Assembly (NCBI GenBank): GCA_965112735.1
Contig: OZ218957.1
Span: 1,426,001-1,490,000, forward strand
Length of the DNA stretch: 64,000 bases
Direction: 5' to 3'
Source of the DNA: Phaeosaccion multiseriatum
Lineage: Eukaryota; Ochrophyta, other classes
The notes under the pieces are model-generated. The model did not search any database, was not told the DNA's origin, and saw nothing but the letters and a program-made list of their open reading frames with translations. A program made the position numbers and the translations under genes. Within the stretch, counting starts at the first letter, position 1. Each line of letters begins with the position of its first letter. Below, piece after piece: positions 42,858-54,431 of this stretch.

Positions 42858-44506
42858 CTCACCGGTCCAGCTGCCATGCCGCACTGCCTACCTTGCAGTA
42901 GAGAAGTGACACACGGGTCAGGGGCTCCACCACATGGCGCTGTAGATCGCGGACGTCGTGGTCTGACTCGGGGGTGAGAAGGGCTGCCTTGTCGAGCTGC
43001 CAGCAGAGACGGGACATGTTCAGCTTGAGTCGTTGGAGGGCATGTCTGAGGCTGGGGCGAGAGGAGGAAGAGCCACTGCCCTTCTGCACGGGGGAGGCGG
43101 ACATTCCGAACACTTTGGGCCGCTGAGGAGAGGGGAGATAGAGGAAAGGAGAGAGAGAGAAGGGGGGGGAGGGGAGAGCGAGAGAGAGAGAGAGGGAGTG
43201 TGAGTTTCTTCGCTTCCCTGTTAGGGGTTGCTGTTTCGCCATCTGTGAGTGTGCTTGGCTTACCATCTCCTTGGGAAGAGGCTCGTAGTGCCTTCGCATG
43301 AGCTCCGAGAAGGGGTGCTTCTTACCGCAGTGATGGACCTCGTCGATGACTGCAGAGCAGATTCGCAGATGGCAGCGTCGGGGGGGGGGGGGGAGGAGGG
43401 GTCAGTTGATTGTGGGTAACAACATGTTAAGGGGCCGGGCCGTTGGATAAGTTCCCCTCCCACTCCTTCCTAACTCCCACTCACTCCCACTCACTCCCTT
43501 TGACTCCCACTCAGACCCATTCACTCCCACCCACACTCACCCTCCCACTCCCACTCTCACTTCCTTCCACTCAAACTCCAATTTATTTACACTTCCACTT
43601 CCACTACCGCTCCGACTCCCTCCCTCCCACCCAAGCAACCCCACTCACCCAAGAGCGACACCTCTCTAAGACTGAGCAGCGCTCCTCCCTCCGCCCCCAA
43701 CAGGGTCAACAGCAGCCCTGCCGTAAGAACTACGCAGTCCGCTTCGGCCCAGATACGTGCCCAGCAAGCCGCGCCACCGGGGGGAGCGGTTCCTCCGCTA
43801 TAACCCTCCACCTGCGTGCAGTTTCGAGGGTTTCATTGTGTGTATCAGATCACCGTGCCCGCGTCCCCACATACCCGATTAGTCTATCAAGAGGTTGGTG
43901 ACGAGGTAGGCGCCCACCGGGTAGAGAAGAAGCGAAGCAAGACGTCCCTCCCAGCTAGCAAAGAGAGTGAAAGTGAGACAGTGGATGGTGGAGAGCGAGG
44001 GGAGAGTGGAGAGTGGAGGGAGGATGTGTATGTCGAGTACCCCGTGTCCTCCTGCTACCTTCCTGCCTTGCTTGCCTGTACTAGCTCCGTCTGGTCGTAG
44101 AGTGCCTTCTGCTGCTGCAGGACCAGGGGGACTCTGTCCACCACAAACAGCGTGAGCTGAGAAGGCCGTACCGACTCCACCATCCACTCCACAAGCTTGG
44201 CCGCGATTAGGGTCTTGCCCGTGCCTATTCAGGAGGGTAGGGGTAGGGTAGGCTGGGTTAGTAGGGAGGTAGATAGGAAAGGAAAGTCAGGCATTGGCTG
44301 ACCGAATGACAAACGGACTCATTGACACCAGGTACTGACTGATGGACTGACTGACACCAGGTACTGCCTGATGGACTGACGCCAAGATACTGACCTGTGG
44401 GTAGCGCTAGAATGTGGTTGCTCCGTATTTCTTCCTGCGCCCGCTGCGACGACAAGAGAGAGAGTGGGAAGAGAGAGAGAGTGAGAAAGACAGACAGAGG
44501 GAGAGG

Positions 44507-44541
<35 letters not shown>

Positions 44542-46691
44542 GTAGAGAGAGTAGAAAGCGAAGGAGAGAGGAGGAGGGAAGGAGAGAATGACGGTGACGC
44601 GCTGGCTGTGCGCTCTCTTAACCACCGACACTCACAAGCGCTCAACCCCCCAAACCCCCACCACACCAGAAGTCTCCAAACCTTTCCACTACTTCATACC
44701 ACACCTGCAGCATCGAGCGCTGATAGTCTCTCAGCTCATGTGTGGGAGCGTGGCGGCGTCGCTGCTTCTCGGCCTTCTCCTCCGCCTCTTTGCTTCCCTT
44801 TCTCCTCCCCTCTCTACCCTCTCTGCCTTCCCTTCTCCCCATGCTGTCGTCCTCCTGCTGCCATGGCCCACCATTGTACTTTGTCTTCCTTCGGTTATTG
44901 CGACGCAAGGCGAGCAGAGCGCGTCCTTGCTCCTCCTTCCTCCGCCTCTCCGCCTCTTTCCTCTCCCTCTCCTCGGCCTCTGCCTTCTCCCGCTCCTCGC
45001 GCTTGTCCCACAGGAGCTGAGCCTGGGTCAGGACAGGGGGGGTCAGGGGAGGGAAAGCCACGCACGTCAAGCATGTACGTGAGTGGTGGTGCGCGCGTTC
45101 CAAGAAACAAGAAACAAAAGAGAGATGGGGGAAGGGAGAGAGGGCACTACAGTTGGCAACAATCGATGCACAAAACATGAGGAACGCGGCCGAGACAAGA
45201 GGTCCATCCGTCAGTAGCACGGCGCGCCGTCTCAGCCGCCAGAGCCAAAGGCTCAAAGGGCATCGAGCGAGTGGCGGTAAGCGATGCCAGGCAGCACCAC
45301 AATGCCAGCACCTTTTCGTTCATTCAGCGCTGCTGTCTTGCTTCTGGGAGGGGGCATGGCGCTCTTCTCTCCTTCCCTCCGCCTCTTCCTCCCTCCTTCC
45401 CTCCCTCCCCGCTCCTTACCTGTTTGCTCCCCTCCGCCACCCACTCCCCGTCTGCGTGGGTCAAGACCGTTTCGCCTCTGAAGAGCGTCGCCGCGGCTCT
45501 CTTGGCGATGGTCGCTCGTAACTTTACATGACCTCCGAAGGCGGAGCTGTGTCGGCTTTCTCCTCCCTCTTCTTCTCCTCCTCCTCCTTCTCCTCCTCCT
45601 CCTCCTCCTCCTCCTCCTCCTCCTCCTCCTCCTCCTCCTCCGCCGCCGCCGCCGCCGCCTTCTTCTGTGCTAAGACGAGACCACCACAGCTCCTGCACTG
45701 CCTTCTCCAAGTGAGAGATGCGCGAAGCTGTGTCCATACCTCTGCTCAACTCTGCCGACAGTCGGGACCATCCCTCCTGCGGTCTCCTTATGCCATTCGG
45801 TCTATCATCAGCAGCATCAGCATCAGCATCAGCATCAGCATCATCATCATCGTCTCGGGAGGGGTCTGCAGAGCAGGGAGGGGCCACAACAAGGAAGGTA
45901 TCTTGGTCCGTCGCCTGCTCTAACCGCTTGCAAATACTCTCCCCGACGCTGCGAGCCATCGTACACCCCAGCGCATCCTCCTGAGGCGCCGTGACGAGGA
46001 CAAAGATGTCTGGCAGCGAAGGGATGGGGGGCACACTTGCAGATGATTCGGCGGCCCCACCCCCAACCCCGCCCCCACTACTGGCGCTGCTGCCTCTCCG
46101 GAGATGTCTTGTTGCTGAGGCGGGCTCTTGTGCTCCTTCCTCTTTCGTCGAGGGAAGAAGCTTGTGCTCCCAGCCTCTTCGCTGCGCGCGTGATAGAGCT
46201 CGAAAGAGCAGCACCATGCCCTCACTGGCCTCACGTAGGCGCGGATCTCCTTCATCGGAGGGGTCAGTTGAGGTTTCCTCTTCTGCGCCGTGCTTGAGGA
46301 ACACGGTAAGCAGCACTACCTCTTTCCGCAACACCTCCTCCATTGTCAGGTGCTGAGGAGGCGGAGGGGGCGGAGGAGGGTCTTCGGTCGTCCTGTTTTC
46401 AGCAGCAGGGGCCTTCAAGCGTAACACGTCGCGCAGGCACTCTGCTAAGCTTACTCCCTTAGTATCAGCCGCACTCGGAGGCGAGCTCTCTAACGCCGAC
46501 GAGTCAAGAAGGCCCAAGGAGCCGGGGGAGCGTTGTGGTGGTGGAGAAATGTCGTGATACACGTGGAGGACAGAACCACCCCCCACCTCCTTTAGATCGT
46601 CATCAAGCCAATTCGCGCACAGAGCTCGCGACGCGTGCGGTGTCTCATTCCAGTCTGCCCGAAGGCTCCGCACAGCGCCTCCGCGGTTCAT
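36571..46691 (-). CDS. Dicer/RIG-I-family DExH helicase with C-terminal dsRNA-binding domain, no RNase III seen
   Basis: Thirteen exons chain in phase to 2063 residues: 46691-45420, 45022-44705, 44443-44395, 44224-44076, 43811-43649, 43349-43264, 43122-42863, 42532-42100, 41487-40842, 40589-40172, 40018-39846, 39605-38725, 37914-36571. Helicase motifs run in order: ELRDYQRSMLQ (Q region), LPTGTGKTLIA (Walker A, split by an intron), VVDRVPLVLQQQKAL, ADCVVLTAGLLL, VIDEVHHCGKKHPF (motif II DEVH, Dicer-like), VFGMSASP, SPKTDALLKELKLVL, RVMVFTQRKRTAMALQ, NVLVATSVGEEGLDI and AAWIQSRGRARARQG. This is the Dicer/RIG-I/MDA5 helicase layout, which binds dsRNA with ATP. The last exon ends in a dsRNA-binding domain (LLNTLCQRLRWQPPIYTMQ ... 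GVGRTKKEAKHHAARKMY). RNase III signatures are absent. One intron uses a GC donor (44075). The join to the last exon is inferred; that exon could be a separate dsRBD gene starting at 37953. Confidence 0.75.
36661..36677 (+). repeat. dispersed 20-bp motif inside the dsRNA-binding domain
   Basis: CTGTATCACCAACTGCT; on the coding (minus) strand it gives EQLVIQ in the loop between VIVIEGG and GVGRTKK, where the family normally has only a few residues. Confidence 0.85.
37455..37467 (+). repeat. dispersed 20-bp motif, last helicase exon
   Basis: CTGTATCACCAAC followed by GGTTGC; read on the minus strand as TVGDTA. Confidence 0.7.
38464..38702 (+). repeat. (GAGT)n microsatellite in an intron
   Basis: GAGT units with occasional GAAT, GATT and AAGT variants fill most of the last intron of the helicase gene. 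Confidence 0.95.
38806..38825 (-). repeat. dispersed 20-bp motif, helicase exon 12
   Basis: AGCAGTTGGTGACACAGCAG, a one-base variant; read as AVSPTA on the coding strand. Confidence 0.75.
41452..41743 (+). repeat. 146-bp tandem duplication spanning a 3' splice site
   Basis: GTCGGGGTTACCGCCGCAGT begins at 41452 and again at 41598, and the following 140 bp match, including the GA/GC-rich tail. On the minus strand each copy contains the acceptor CACGTACAG followed by ATGGGAGAG and the first 35 bases of helicase exon 9, so there are two equivalent acceptors. Confidence 0.85.
42165..42186 (+). repeat. dispersed 20-bp motif, helicase exon 8
   Basis: CTGTATCACCAACTGCTGCT; read on the minus strand as AAVGDTA. 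Confidence 0.85.
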
Positions 46692-46994
46692 CAGGCCCCG
46701 TCGAGCTCGCTCCCCCGCTCCTCTTGCGTGCTCGTCCTACTGCCTCCTTTTCCGCACCTCGGCGTGACTCATGTAAGAAAGCAGGTTTGCGTCTAAGGCA
46801 GATACAGTAGCGGGGGGAGGAGGGAGCGAGCGCGCGAGGAGGAACGAAAGGAACTTGTTCCAACAAAGGGCGACGACCTTGCAAGATTCGAATCCGCCCG
46901 CCTCCACCATCATCCCCCTCCATTTTTTTATTTTTTTTTCCTCTCTTCCTTCGAAGATATATACTCTTCTCCTCTTCTTTCCAGGCAGTTGGAC
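46692..46994. promoter_or_regulatory. shared upstream region of the helicase gene and a plastid protein gene
   Basis: The two ATGs (46691 minus, 46995 plus) face away from each other across 303 bp. A T-run and AT-rich stretch lie at 46923-46975. No further element identified. Confidence 0.45.
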
Positions 46995-48214
46995 ATGAAG
47001 GAGGGAGTCCTGCTACTCACTGCTGCTGTAGCTTTTTCTGCGGAACGTGTGGGTGGCTTCTCTTCCCCAGCGACTACTTTACTTCCAGCGCCAGTTCAGA
47101 GCAGCAGGAACAACAACAGGGCCCTGGCCTGGGACTCTGTCGGACTCCCTTTGCAAAGGCGAAGGCCGTCAATCGGAGTGTGGGCTGCCTCGGAACAGCT
47201 CTCTGATGAGAAGGGCGGGAGCAAGCCGCGAGTAGCACGATGGTATTCGGATCCGAGGCTACAAGTGTGAGTGGGATTGGACCATAAGAGTTTTTTTTTA
47301 AGCCCAGACCATACAATATGACACCTCCCCCTCCTCTCGCCCCCCCCTCTCCCTATCAAATCTGGGGATATCCCTCTTTCTTCCTTCCCCCCCCCCCCCT
47401 CTCTTTCCAACCCTCTCTCCGTTTTTTGGCGTCCTTCCCCGTTTCTCTGGCACCACTCTCTCTCAACTCTCTCTCCCTCTCCCCCTCCTTCTCTCTCTCT
47501 CACACACGCGCTCGAATTATCTCTCTCCCTCCCCCTCTCTCTCCCTCTCTCTCACTCTCTCCAACCCCCCGCTCCCTCCCCTCCTCAGGCTGAAATACTC
47601 AGCCCTCCAAATCCTCCTCATCCCCTTAACCCACGTGCCCGGAGTATTATTATTATCATTGGCAGGAATAGGGCAGCTGACGCAACTGCTGGGGTTCGAG
47701 GGGCTGACGCAAATGCTGCTGCGCCTATTCTGCACCGCCCCTGCCTTTGGCGTGGTCATGGCGCTGGACGGACTCCGAGGCGCTGCCAGGAAGAGGAACC
47801 TCTCCTCAGACACCTATCGGAGGCTCAACCTCGGCCTGGTACGTCCATTGAGTGCCATCCTTTCTCTGGCTGACTGACTGTCTGTCGATCTGTGTGTACT
47901 ATCCTCTCTCGTTCATCCTTTGGTGTGGGCGGTCGGGTCCATCATCCTCCCTCAATCACCCCAGCCCCCGTCCCTCCCCGTCCTCCCCCCCCCCCCCACT
48001 CTCCTCTCATTCACCTCAGGCGGCGCTAGGTGTGGGGCACTTTCTAATATCGCTCCTACTGCTGCTCGACGATGTCCCGTCGTGGAGAGACTGGCGGAGG
48101 GTGTTGCGATTCACCTCCACCCTCGTGCCTTCGCTCCTCATGATAGACCTCGGCCTGTCTGCGTGGTACTTTTCCCTCACCAGCAGGGGAAGCAGTACCA
48201 GTAGTAGTAGTGGT

Positions 48215-48246
<32 letters not shown>

Positions 48247-49985
48247 CAGTAGTAGCAGTAGTAGTAACGAAGCGGCACCAGCAATAGCAGTAGCGACAGC
48301 AGCAGCACCAACCTCACCATCCTCACCAACTGCACCACCACCACCACCAGCAGCAGAAGGATCCGGAGCCGGAGGAGGGCGAGGAGGAGGAGGAGGAGGA
48401 GGAGGAGGAGGAGGAGGAGGAGGAGGAGGAGGAGGAGGAGGACAACGAGAAGGAATAGAAGTGGCCGTAGAAGGGGGGGGGGTCGGAGTGGAAGGAGGAG
48501 TGGGACTCTCCGAGGCGTGGAGGACCCTGACGGAGGGTACCAGAGAGAGCCTGAAGATACTCGGCTCGGTGGTGCCAACCTCCTCTCGTCCCCTCTCCCC
48601 GTCGGCGCTGCTATACGGAGTGGTGACTGTCCATGGGGTGCTGGGGGCCCCGCTAGTGTTGCTTACCCCCGCACTCACCGTGTGTCGGACCATGCTGCTG
48701 CCGGCCATGTCGTTGGAGGTGCGTGTGTGTGTGTGTGTGCGTGTGGGTGTGTGCGTGCGTGCTGTGTGTGTGTGTGCGTGTGTGTATGTGGGCATTTGTC
48801 TGCTTGCGTGCGTTTGTTTTACGTATTACTTTATACCCGTGGATGGCAGTGGATGGCAGTGTTGGTTGGGGGAGGGGGTGGACGGTGGGTCAGAACAGAG
48901 AATTGGTTACGTAAGCTGTATCTTACGATGGCAGCCACCCCCCTTCTGCTCACCTAACCCCTCTCCTACCCTCCCGTCTCCTTCCCTATCCTCCCCTCTC
49001 CTCCCCTATTCTTCCCTCCCCAAATATGTCTCCACCCCTCCCCTCCCCTCCCCTCCCCTCCCCGCCCCTCCCCTCCTCTCCCCTCCCCTCTTCTTTCTAC
49101 TGCAGTCGTTCATTTACGCGTGGATCTCTATCAAGACGTATGGCGTTAACCTTCTCATGGAGGTAAGCAAGGAGGGAGGAGTGAATGCTGCCCACAGGCG
49201 GAACTGGGGATACGTAGCACTAAAGACAGGCACAAGATGTTCGGAATACGCACAGACGGTGTTCTATTGACTTACAAGATTCAACCTAAGAATTCGAAGT
49301 ACGCATGTATGTGTGTGTGAGAGAGAGTAAAGTCCACCAAGAGAGGCGAGTGAGACTGCCGACACTGTGAATATCACAGTCAGAGAGATCTGCAGAGAGA
49401 GAGAGAGAGAGTCACGCAGAGGGAGAAGGCCCGGTGGAGCAGTGAGCTCTCCGAGGGATGAGGAGCAGTTTGGGGTCGGTCCCGTGGCACTGTACCCACA
49501 CATCCATGCACGTACGCACGCACGCACGCACGCACGTAACCCACCTAACTACACAACGAACGCCCCTCAGTAACACAACGCGTAACGACACGTAATGACA
49601 CGTATCAACACGTAACGACATGTAACGACACAACCCTCTCGCCCTCTGCCATGTCTGTCCCTGTCCGGATGTCTCTGCTGCCCCTGTCTCTTGTCTCCCC
49701 AACGAAAGGGAGTGGTGGGCCTGACCCTGCTCGACGCTGCCAATCGCTCTCGCCTCAACGGCACCACCTTTCAACAACTGAACTTGGGGCTCGCATTATC
49801 GGCTTTTGCCCGGCTGGGCTGCCTCGTGCGGGCCCTCCATTCGGGAGAAGTGGTCGTGCGCAAGTTGGGTCTCTGCGCTGCCGGCCTGTGGGCTGCCGTC
49901 GGAGTGGGGGCCTACGCCAATTACGCGCTGGCCGTGCACCACAAGGCAAGACTCTCCATTGCAAACATGAAGCAAAGCCAAAGCA

Positions 49986-50020
<35 letters not shown>

Positions 50021-50053
50021 CGCAGTGACGGCAGCAGCGAGGAAGGCGCCTAA
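46995..50053 (+). CDS. plastid-targeted multi-pass membrane protein with internal duplication, unknown function
   Basis: Exons 46995-47266, 47589-47838, 48020-48718, 49106-49162 and 49709-50053 join in phase to 540 residues. The N-terminus MKEGVLLLTAAVAFSAERVGG looks like a signal peptide, and the next residues FSSPATT put a Phe at the likely cleavage site. That arrangement is the bipartite plastid presequence of algae with red secondary plastids. Several hydrophobic stretches follow (ALQILLIPLTHVPGVLLLSL, GHFLISLLLLLDD, LCAAGLWAAVGVGAYANYAL). Two segments are related: SSDTYRRLNLGLAALGVGHF and NGTTFQQLNLGLALSAFARL, each preceded by a similar hydrophobic block, implying a duplicated membrane domain. 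A poly-Ser/poly-Gly insert (48186-48440) separates the halves in exon 3. No known family was recognised. Confidence 0.7.
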
Positions 50054-50309
50054 TGAGGTGGGCGACTGTGCTGCCCCTGGTGTTTGCTTTGGCGAAGCGA
50101 CGGCATATCGCAAGCAACACGAGAACGGAATCCCTTCTGCATGCCCTAACCACCTCCAAACACCGTGAGAGTCCTGTGCCCAATGAGGGATGTCGCAGAG
50201 GTGCATCCTGCTTTAGCTGGGCGACTAAGTGTTGTTGCCATCACCTAGTAATGTTCACCTTAATCAACGATTCAACATTCCGTGGTGTCAAACATAGGGA
50301 CCAACCGCC

Positions 50310-51280
50310 GATTTCGCAGACGCAGCTGTTGCCCAGACGACCAACACGCCCACCAAGACTCACAGCAACCCCGACAGCATCACAGCGCAAATCGTCGCAA
50401 TACTGAGAGAGGAATGCGACGACGTACACCTCACAGCCACCACCCCACTCACCTCACACACCATCTACTCCTCTGACGACCAAAGCGCCAGCCCGCGCCG
50501 GTCGATGCATCAGCGCCATGTTTCCCAACCTCAACCTCACGGCGAAGGAGCTGATACACCACAACACCGCAGAGGTCATCGCCGACCTCGTACGACCACC
50601 CCCCACGCCAACTGAGGAAGGGACAGCCGCACAGACAGAAACAGACACGCACGGACACGCACCAACGACATGGACGAACACCATACGCCACACCCAGCAT
50701 CTCCTCCCTGTACATTCATGCCCCTACTCAGAGCGGCTCTAAGGAGCGGAGGCCCACCAACACCCCCGGAAGAGCACAGGGGGGAGGAGATTACCCCCAC
50801 GGATGGCAACAGATCGTAGAGGCTTATGCCCATACGCTTGCAGGCCAAGGGATCACCTCCAACGAGTTGGTCAATGACTACATCGCCACCTCACGACAAG
50901 AGGAACTCATCGCGGTATTACCCGACGTCCAAGTCGTCGTAGAGCGTCGCGGCCACGCCCTACGCGACCACACCAGCAAGAATACCACCTCCCCCTTCGC
51001 CAACACCATGGCCACAGCGTGGTGGGCACCCGGCCAAGCCCTCGCCCTACGCACACGACGGGCCCCCCGGGGAATTGCACCAGGACCACCAGCACGCCAC
51101 GCCTAAAGTGACGCCACCACACCCAGTCCACCAACGACGAAAGACGCCCCCAACGACCCCCGAGTGTAGCTACCGAAGGAATCAAAGCAACGTATACGTT
51201 CAAGGGGGCGTCCTCTGCAACTTCGGCGACTACCCGCCCCAACACTTTCGTCACGGTCGGCGCCACCAGAGACGCCGCTG
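50310..51280 (+). mobile_element. decayed N-terminal fragment of a second subfamily of the retrotransposon
   Basis: The plus strand is similar to the N-terminal part of copies A and B but clearly divergent and frameshifted: HHNTAEVIADLVRPPPTPTE, ATSRQEELIAVLPDVQ, TSPFANTMATAWWAPGQALA. It ends within the C2H2 finger (LCNFGDYP). Stops and frameshifts show it is dead. It is older than copies A-C. Confidence 0.8.
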
Positions 51281-51906
51281 GACGGAGGAGGAGGGGGCGT
51301 CGACGACGAAGGCGAGGACAGAGGTGCTGCTGCTGCCGATGATGTTGTTGGCGGCGAGGAGGACAAACTGATGCCGTCATGAGAGAGAGGGAGAGAGAGA
51401 GCGGAGAACGGAGAGGGTCTGATGGGGGCCTTGAGAGAAGGTACCGTCGTGCGAAGGAAGGCATCGGTGGTTGGAGACGACTCCTTTATTTACGGGCGGA
51501 GGGCGCAGAGGGGCGAAGGGAGGGACCCCTCTATTGGTATCTGTCGCCTGCTCTCTCTCTCTCTCTGAGTAGCGGCGGTCATGCTCTCTCTCTTTGCGTG
51601 CGTATGTGGGTGTGTGGGACAGCCAGGCAGACCTCCTTGTCAGACGTACCTCCTCTTGTCTCTTCGCTCATCGCACATCGTGACCGCCTCTTACCTCTGC
51701 CCCCCCGAACCGTAGACTTGACCATACGCCACCACCCGAACCCACACCCTGTACATTTGTCCGTGGGGCCGGCGGCCCTCTCAATGTATGTATCTGATTG
51801 AGGACGCCGAGATGGGGAGATTCTAATCACAATAGACTACACTGAAACTGCGCATCCTATCGCCATGGCCTGCGTGAGAGGTGTGAGGTGTTTGCGTAAA
51901 TGATAC
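51281..51906. other. unassigned spacer
   Basis: Purine-rich and pyrimidine-rich stretches only. No ORF, RNA gene or repeat I can support. Confidence 0.4.
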
Positions 51907-53910
51907 TCATTGGCTGCTTCCCTCCCGGCCCTTGGGGGTGGTCTGGCAAGGGCGCCTGTTCTGCGCGTGGATGGCATCGATCTTCTGCAGCACCTCCGGC
52001 TCCAGCTTGACGGAAAAGGCGTCAATGTTCTCCTTGAGCTGCTCTATGGAGGTGGCGCCGATGATGGTGGACGCCACGAAGGGATTGGTCGCCCCCGTCC
52101 ACGCCAAGGCAAGCTGCGCCGTGCTAATGCCCAGCTCCGCCGCTAGCTCCGCGTACTGGATGCAGGCTTCCGTGGACGCTTCATTGTGGTAGCGAGCCTG
52201 GAAATTGGGGTAAACGTCGTGGCGCCCTCTCTTCCCTTCGCCGACCTTCTTTCCAGAGGAAGGGAGGTACTTGCCGCTCAAGAAGCCCCCTGCCAGCGGC
52301 CCGTACGCGAGGAGGCCGAGGTTGCAGTGATGCGCGGAGCAGGCCTCTGCGGTGCCCGTGTCCTCGAAGGTGCGCTGCAACAGGCTGTAGTCGTTCTGGA
52401 TGGACACGGGGGGCGGCACACCGAGCCGCTTGGCTGCCTCCGACATCATGGCCACCCCGTAGGCGTTCTCGTTAGACACGCCCCATGCCTTGATCTTGCC
52501 CTGCGCATGAAGCTCTCCCATGGCAGCCACCTGCTCGTCGAAGGATGTCATGCCCTCTCGCTCTTGGGCGTGAGAGTAAGAGGGCTGCAACAAGAAGAGA
52601 GAGAAGATCAAGGGGGAAGGGCACGGAAAGGAAAGGAGTGAGGGAAGAAATGGCCGGCAATGAGATGGAGTGGCAATGCTTCAGCAGAGCGTTGTGACCC
52701 GCACATAGGCACGCACCTCGTCGAACAGGTTGGTGTACCGGGCGGGCCAATGAATCTGATAGAGGTCAATGTAGTCCGTCTGGAGCCGCTGCAGACTCCC
52801 TTCGCACGCGCTCAGAATGGCCCGCCGATCGGTCGTCTCCACCTCCGGCCGGTTGGTGGCGTCGAAGCCGGGGCGGCGCTCGTAGCAATAGGCGCGGCCC
52901 CCGCTGTAACCGATCACCTTCGTCGCTATTGTTACCGAAGACCTATCCTGATGGGGTGGAGCAGCAGCGGTGTTGGGGATCGAGAGAGACAAGGTGTGTT
53001 AAGTTGTATACATGAAGAGTAGGGGGCCAGCGAGAGGTGTTTTCGGAGGCGCTACGGCTCGCACTTGCCTGCTTTGCCAACCATCGCCCGATGAAGTCTT
53101 CCGTATGTCCCTGGGTCTCTTGCCGCGGCGGCACTACACGTAATGTCGAAAGGGGACAAGGGGAAGGACACCCAGCGTTTGTCAAGGCGGCAAGGCTCAC
53201 TTCCAAATAGGCCATAAAGGGTTGCACCCACCGGGATAAATCTCTGCGGCGTCTACAAAGTTGAGCCCCCTCTCCATGGCGTAGTCGAGCTGCTCCACCG
53301 CCTGTGGGATTGGAGAGAGTCCGTAGCCCCGAGAGGGGCCATGCAAGGGAGAAAGGGAGGGAGGGATGAAAGGGGTACGGACGAGGAGCGGCCTGTGGTA
53401 TTCGCTGTTCAAAGCACAAGACAAGTAACGTCCACCGTCGCCTCACCTCCTCCTCTGAGTTCTGCTCCCCCCAGGTCATCGTCCCCAGGCATGCCTCCGG
53501 GACCACGAGATCGCTGCTCCCTAGTGGGCTTGTGCGCAGCGCTCCTCCTGCGTGCCTGATGGCGATGGCGTGCGTAGGGAGGGAGGGAGGGAGGAGAGAG
53601 GGAGTGAGTCAGAAGAGGATCTTGGCACAGGAAAGTGCAGATCTGCTGTTGCTAGTGAGGGAGGCACGACGCTGCATGACAGATAGAGAATCACTACCGT
53701 GAATGTGGAATATGTATTCAGAGGTGGCAAGGAGGGCCGCGGAGGGAAGAGGGGCCCAAGTACACACATGGCTGTGGATCGGCGTGGGGAGGATCCCAGT
53801 CCATGGCGTCCATGGCGGTGGAGAGGACCGCAGAAGCCCAGCGCAGTAGGCAAGGCACACCAGTACAGGCACCACGCCAGTAGCGCACCGATCCAAGGAC
53901 CCGAGGCCAT
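51907..53910 (-). CDS. Tas-like aldo-keto reductase, probably plastid-targeted
   Basis: Exons 2-6 are clear: about 53560-53447, 53301-53232, 53133-53069, 52947-52717, 52584-51907. Motifs in order are [18 protein letters not shown] (barrel entrance), [19 protein letters not shown] with the catalytic Asp and Tyr, [33 protein letters not shown] with the catalytic Lys, [16 protein letters not shown] with the catalytic His, [30 protein letters not shown], and [20 protein letters not shown] (NADPH phosphate site). Motifs follow E. coli Tas closely, including the PVPPR-ETQG loop. An upstream frame from ATG 53910 ([20 protein letters not shown], then a GFCGP word) would add a signal peptide and Phe-led transit peptide. 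Its junction to exon 2 could not be fixed in phase. One intron has a GC donor (53068). Substrate unknown. Confidence 0.85.
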
Positions 53911-54431
53911 GAGAAGGAGGGATAATCGAGAGAGGAAGGGGGGAAATTACTATAAGACAGGATGGTACTCTACGGACCGAAACGCCATATTTTTTTCCCC
54001 CCTTTCCCCCCCGCTCTATGTTTTACTTATGCCCCGCCAAGAGCGGCATCCCCACAAAGAGGCAGCCTTGCTGGGTCAGACCCGTTCCACTTAATTCACT
54101 CTTGCTCAGTCAAAAGTACTCAGGGTGTTGGTGCAACGAGTCGCAGTCGCAGCTGTCGCCCCCCTGTGAGGGCACGGGTTGCACCCTGCTGGGCAGATCG
54201 AGTAGCCACTGCCCAACGCTCTGTCTCACGCTCTGGAGCCTCGCTCCACCTGCTTCGAGAAGCAGTCCCGCCGCCCCTCCTCCTCCTGCGCTTCCTTCCT
54301 CCACAAAGCCTGTGTGCGCTGCGGCCATGACCATGTGCTCTAGACCCGAGGCCGGCCTCTGCTGCAAAGGGGAGGACGAGGAGGAGGAAAGAAGGGGAGG
54401 AAGGGAGGGGAGGAGGGAGTTTTGTGGAGAG
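53911..54431 (-). CDS. possible terminal exon on the minus strand (54365-54110), unknown
   Basis: A pyrimidine tract and CTTTGCAG acceptor on the minus strand precede an open 85-codon stretch (MVMAAAHTGFVEEGSAGGGG ... SCDCDSLHQHPEYF) that ends at 54110. The codons look plausible but no upstream exon was found, because the giant GGA/TCC tract lies there. It would converge on nothing else, since the reductase upstream region starts near 53911. Low confidence. The plus strand of the same stretch is Cys-rich by chance. Confidence 0.25.

Noticed and set aside
46860-46900. tRNA-like T-loop (GATTCGAATCC)
   Set aside because: The flanking bases do not pair as a T-stem and no acceptor or anticodon arm fits.
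51907-53500. Bacterial contamination as source of the Tas-like reductase
   Set aside because: The gene has at least four introns in phase and a probable plastid presequence, so it is a nuclear gene, whatever its ultimate origin.
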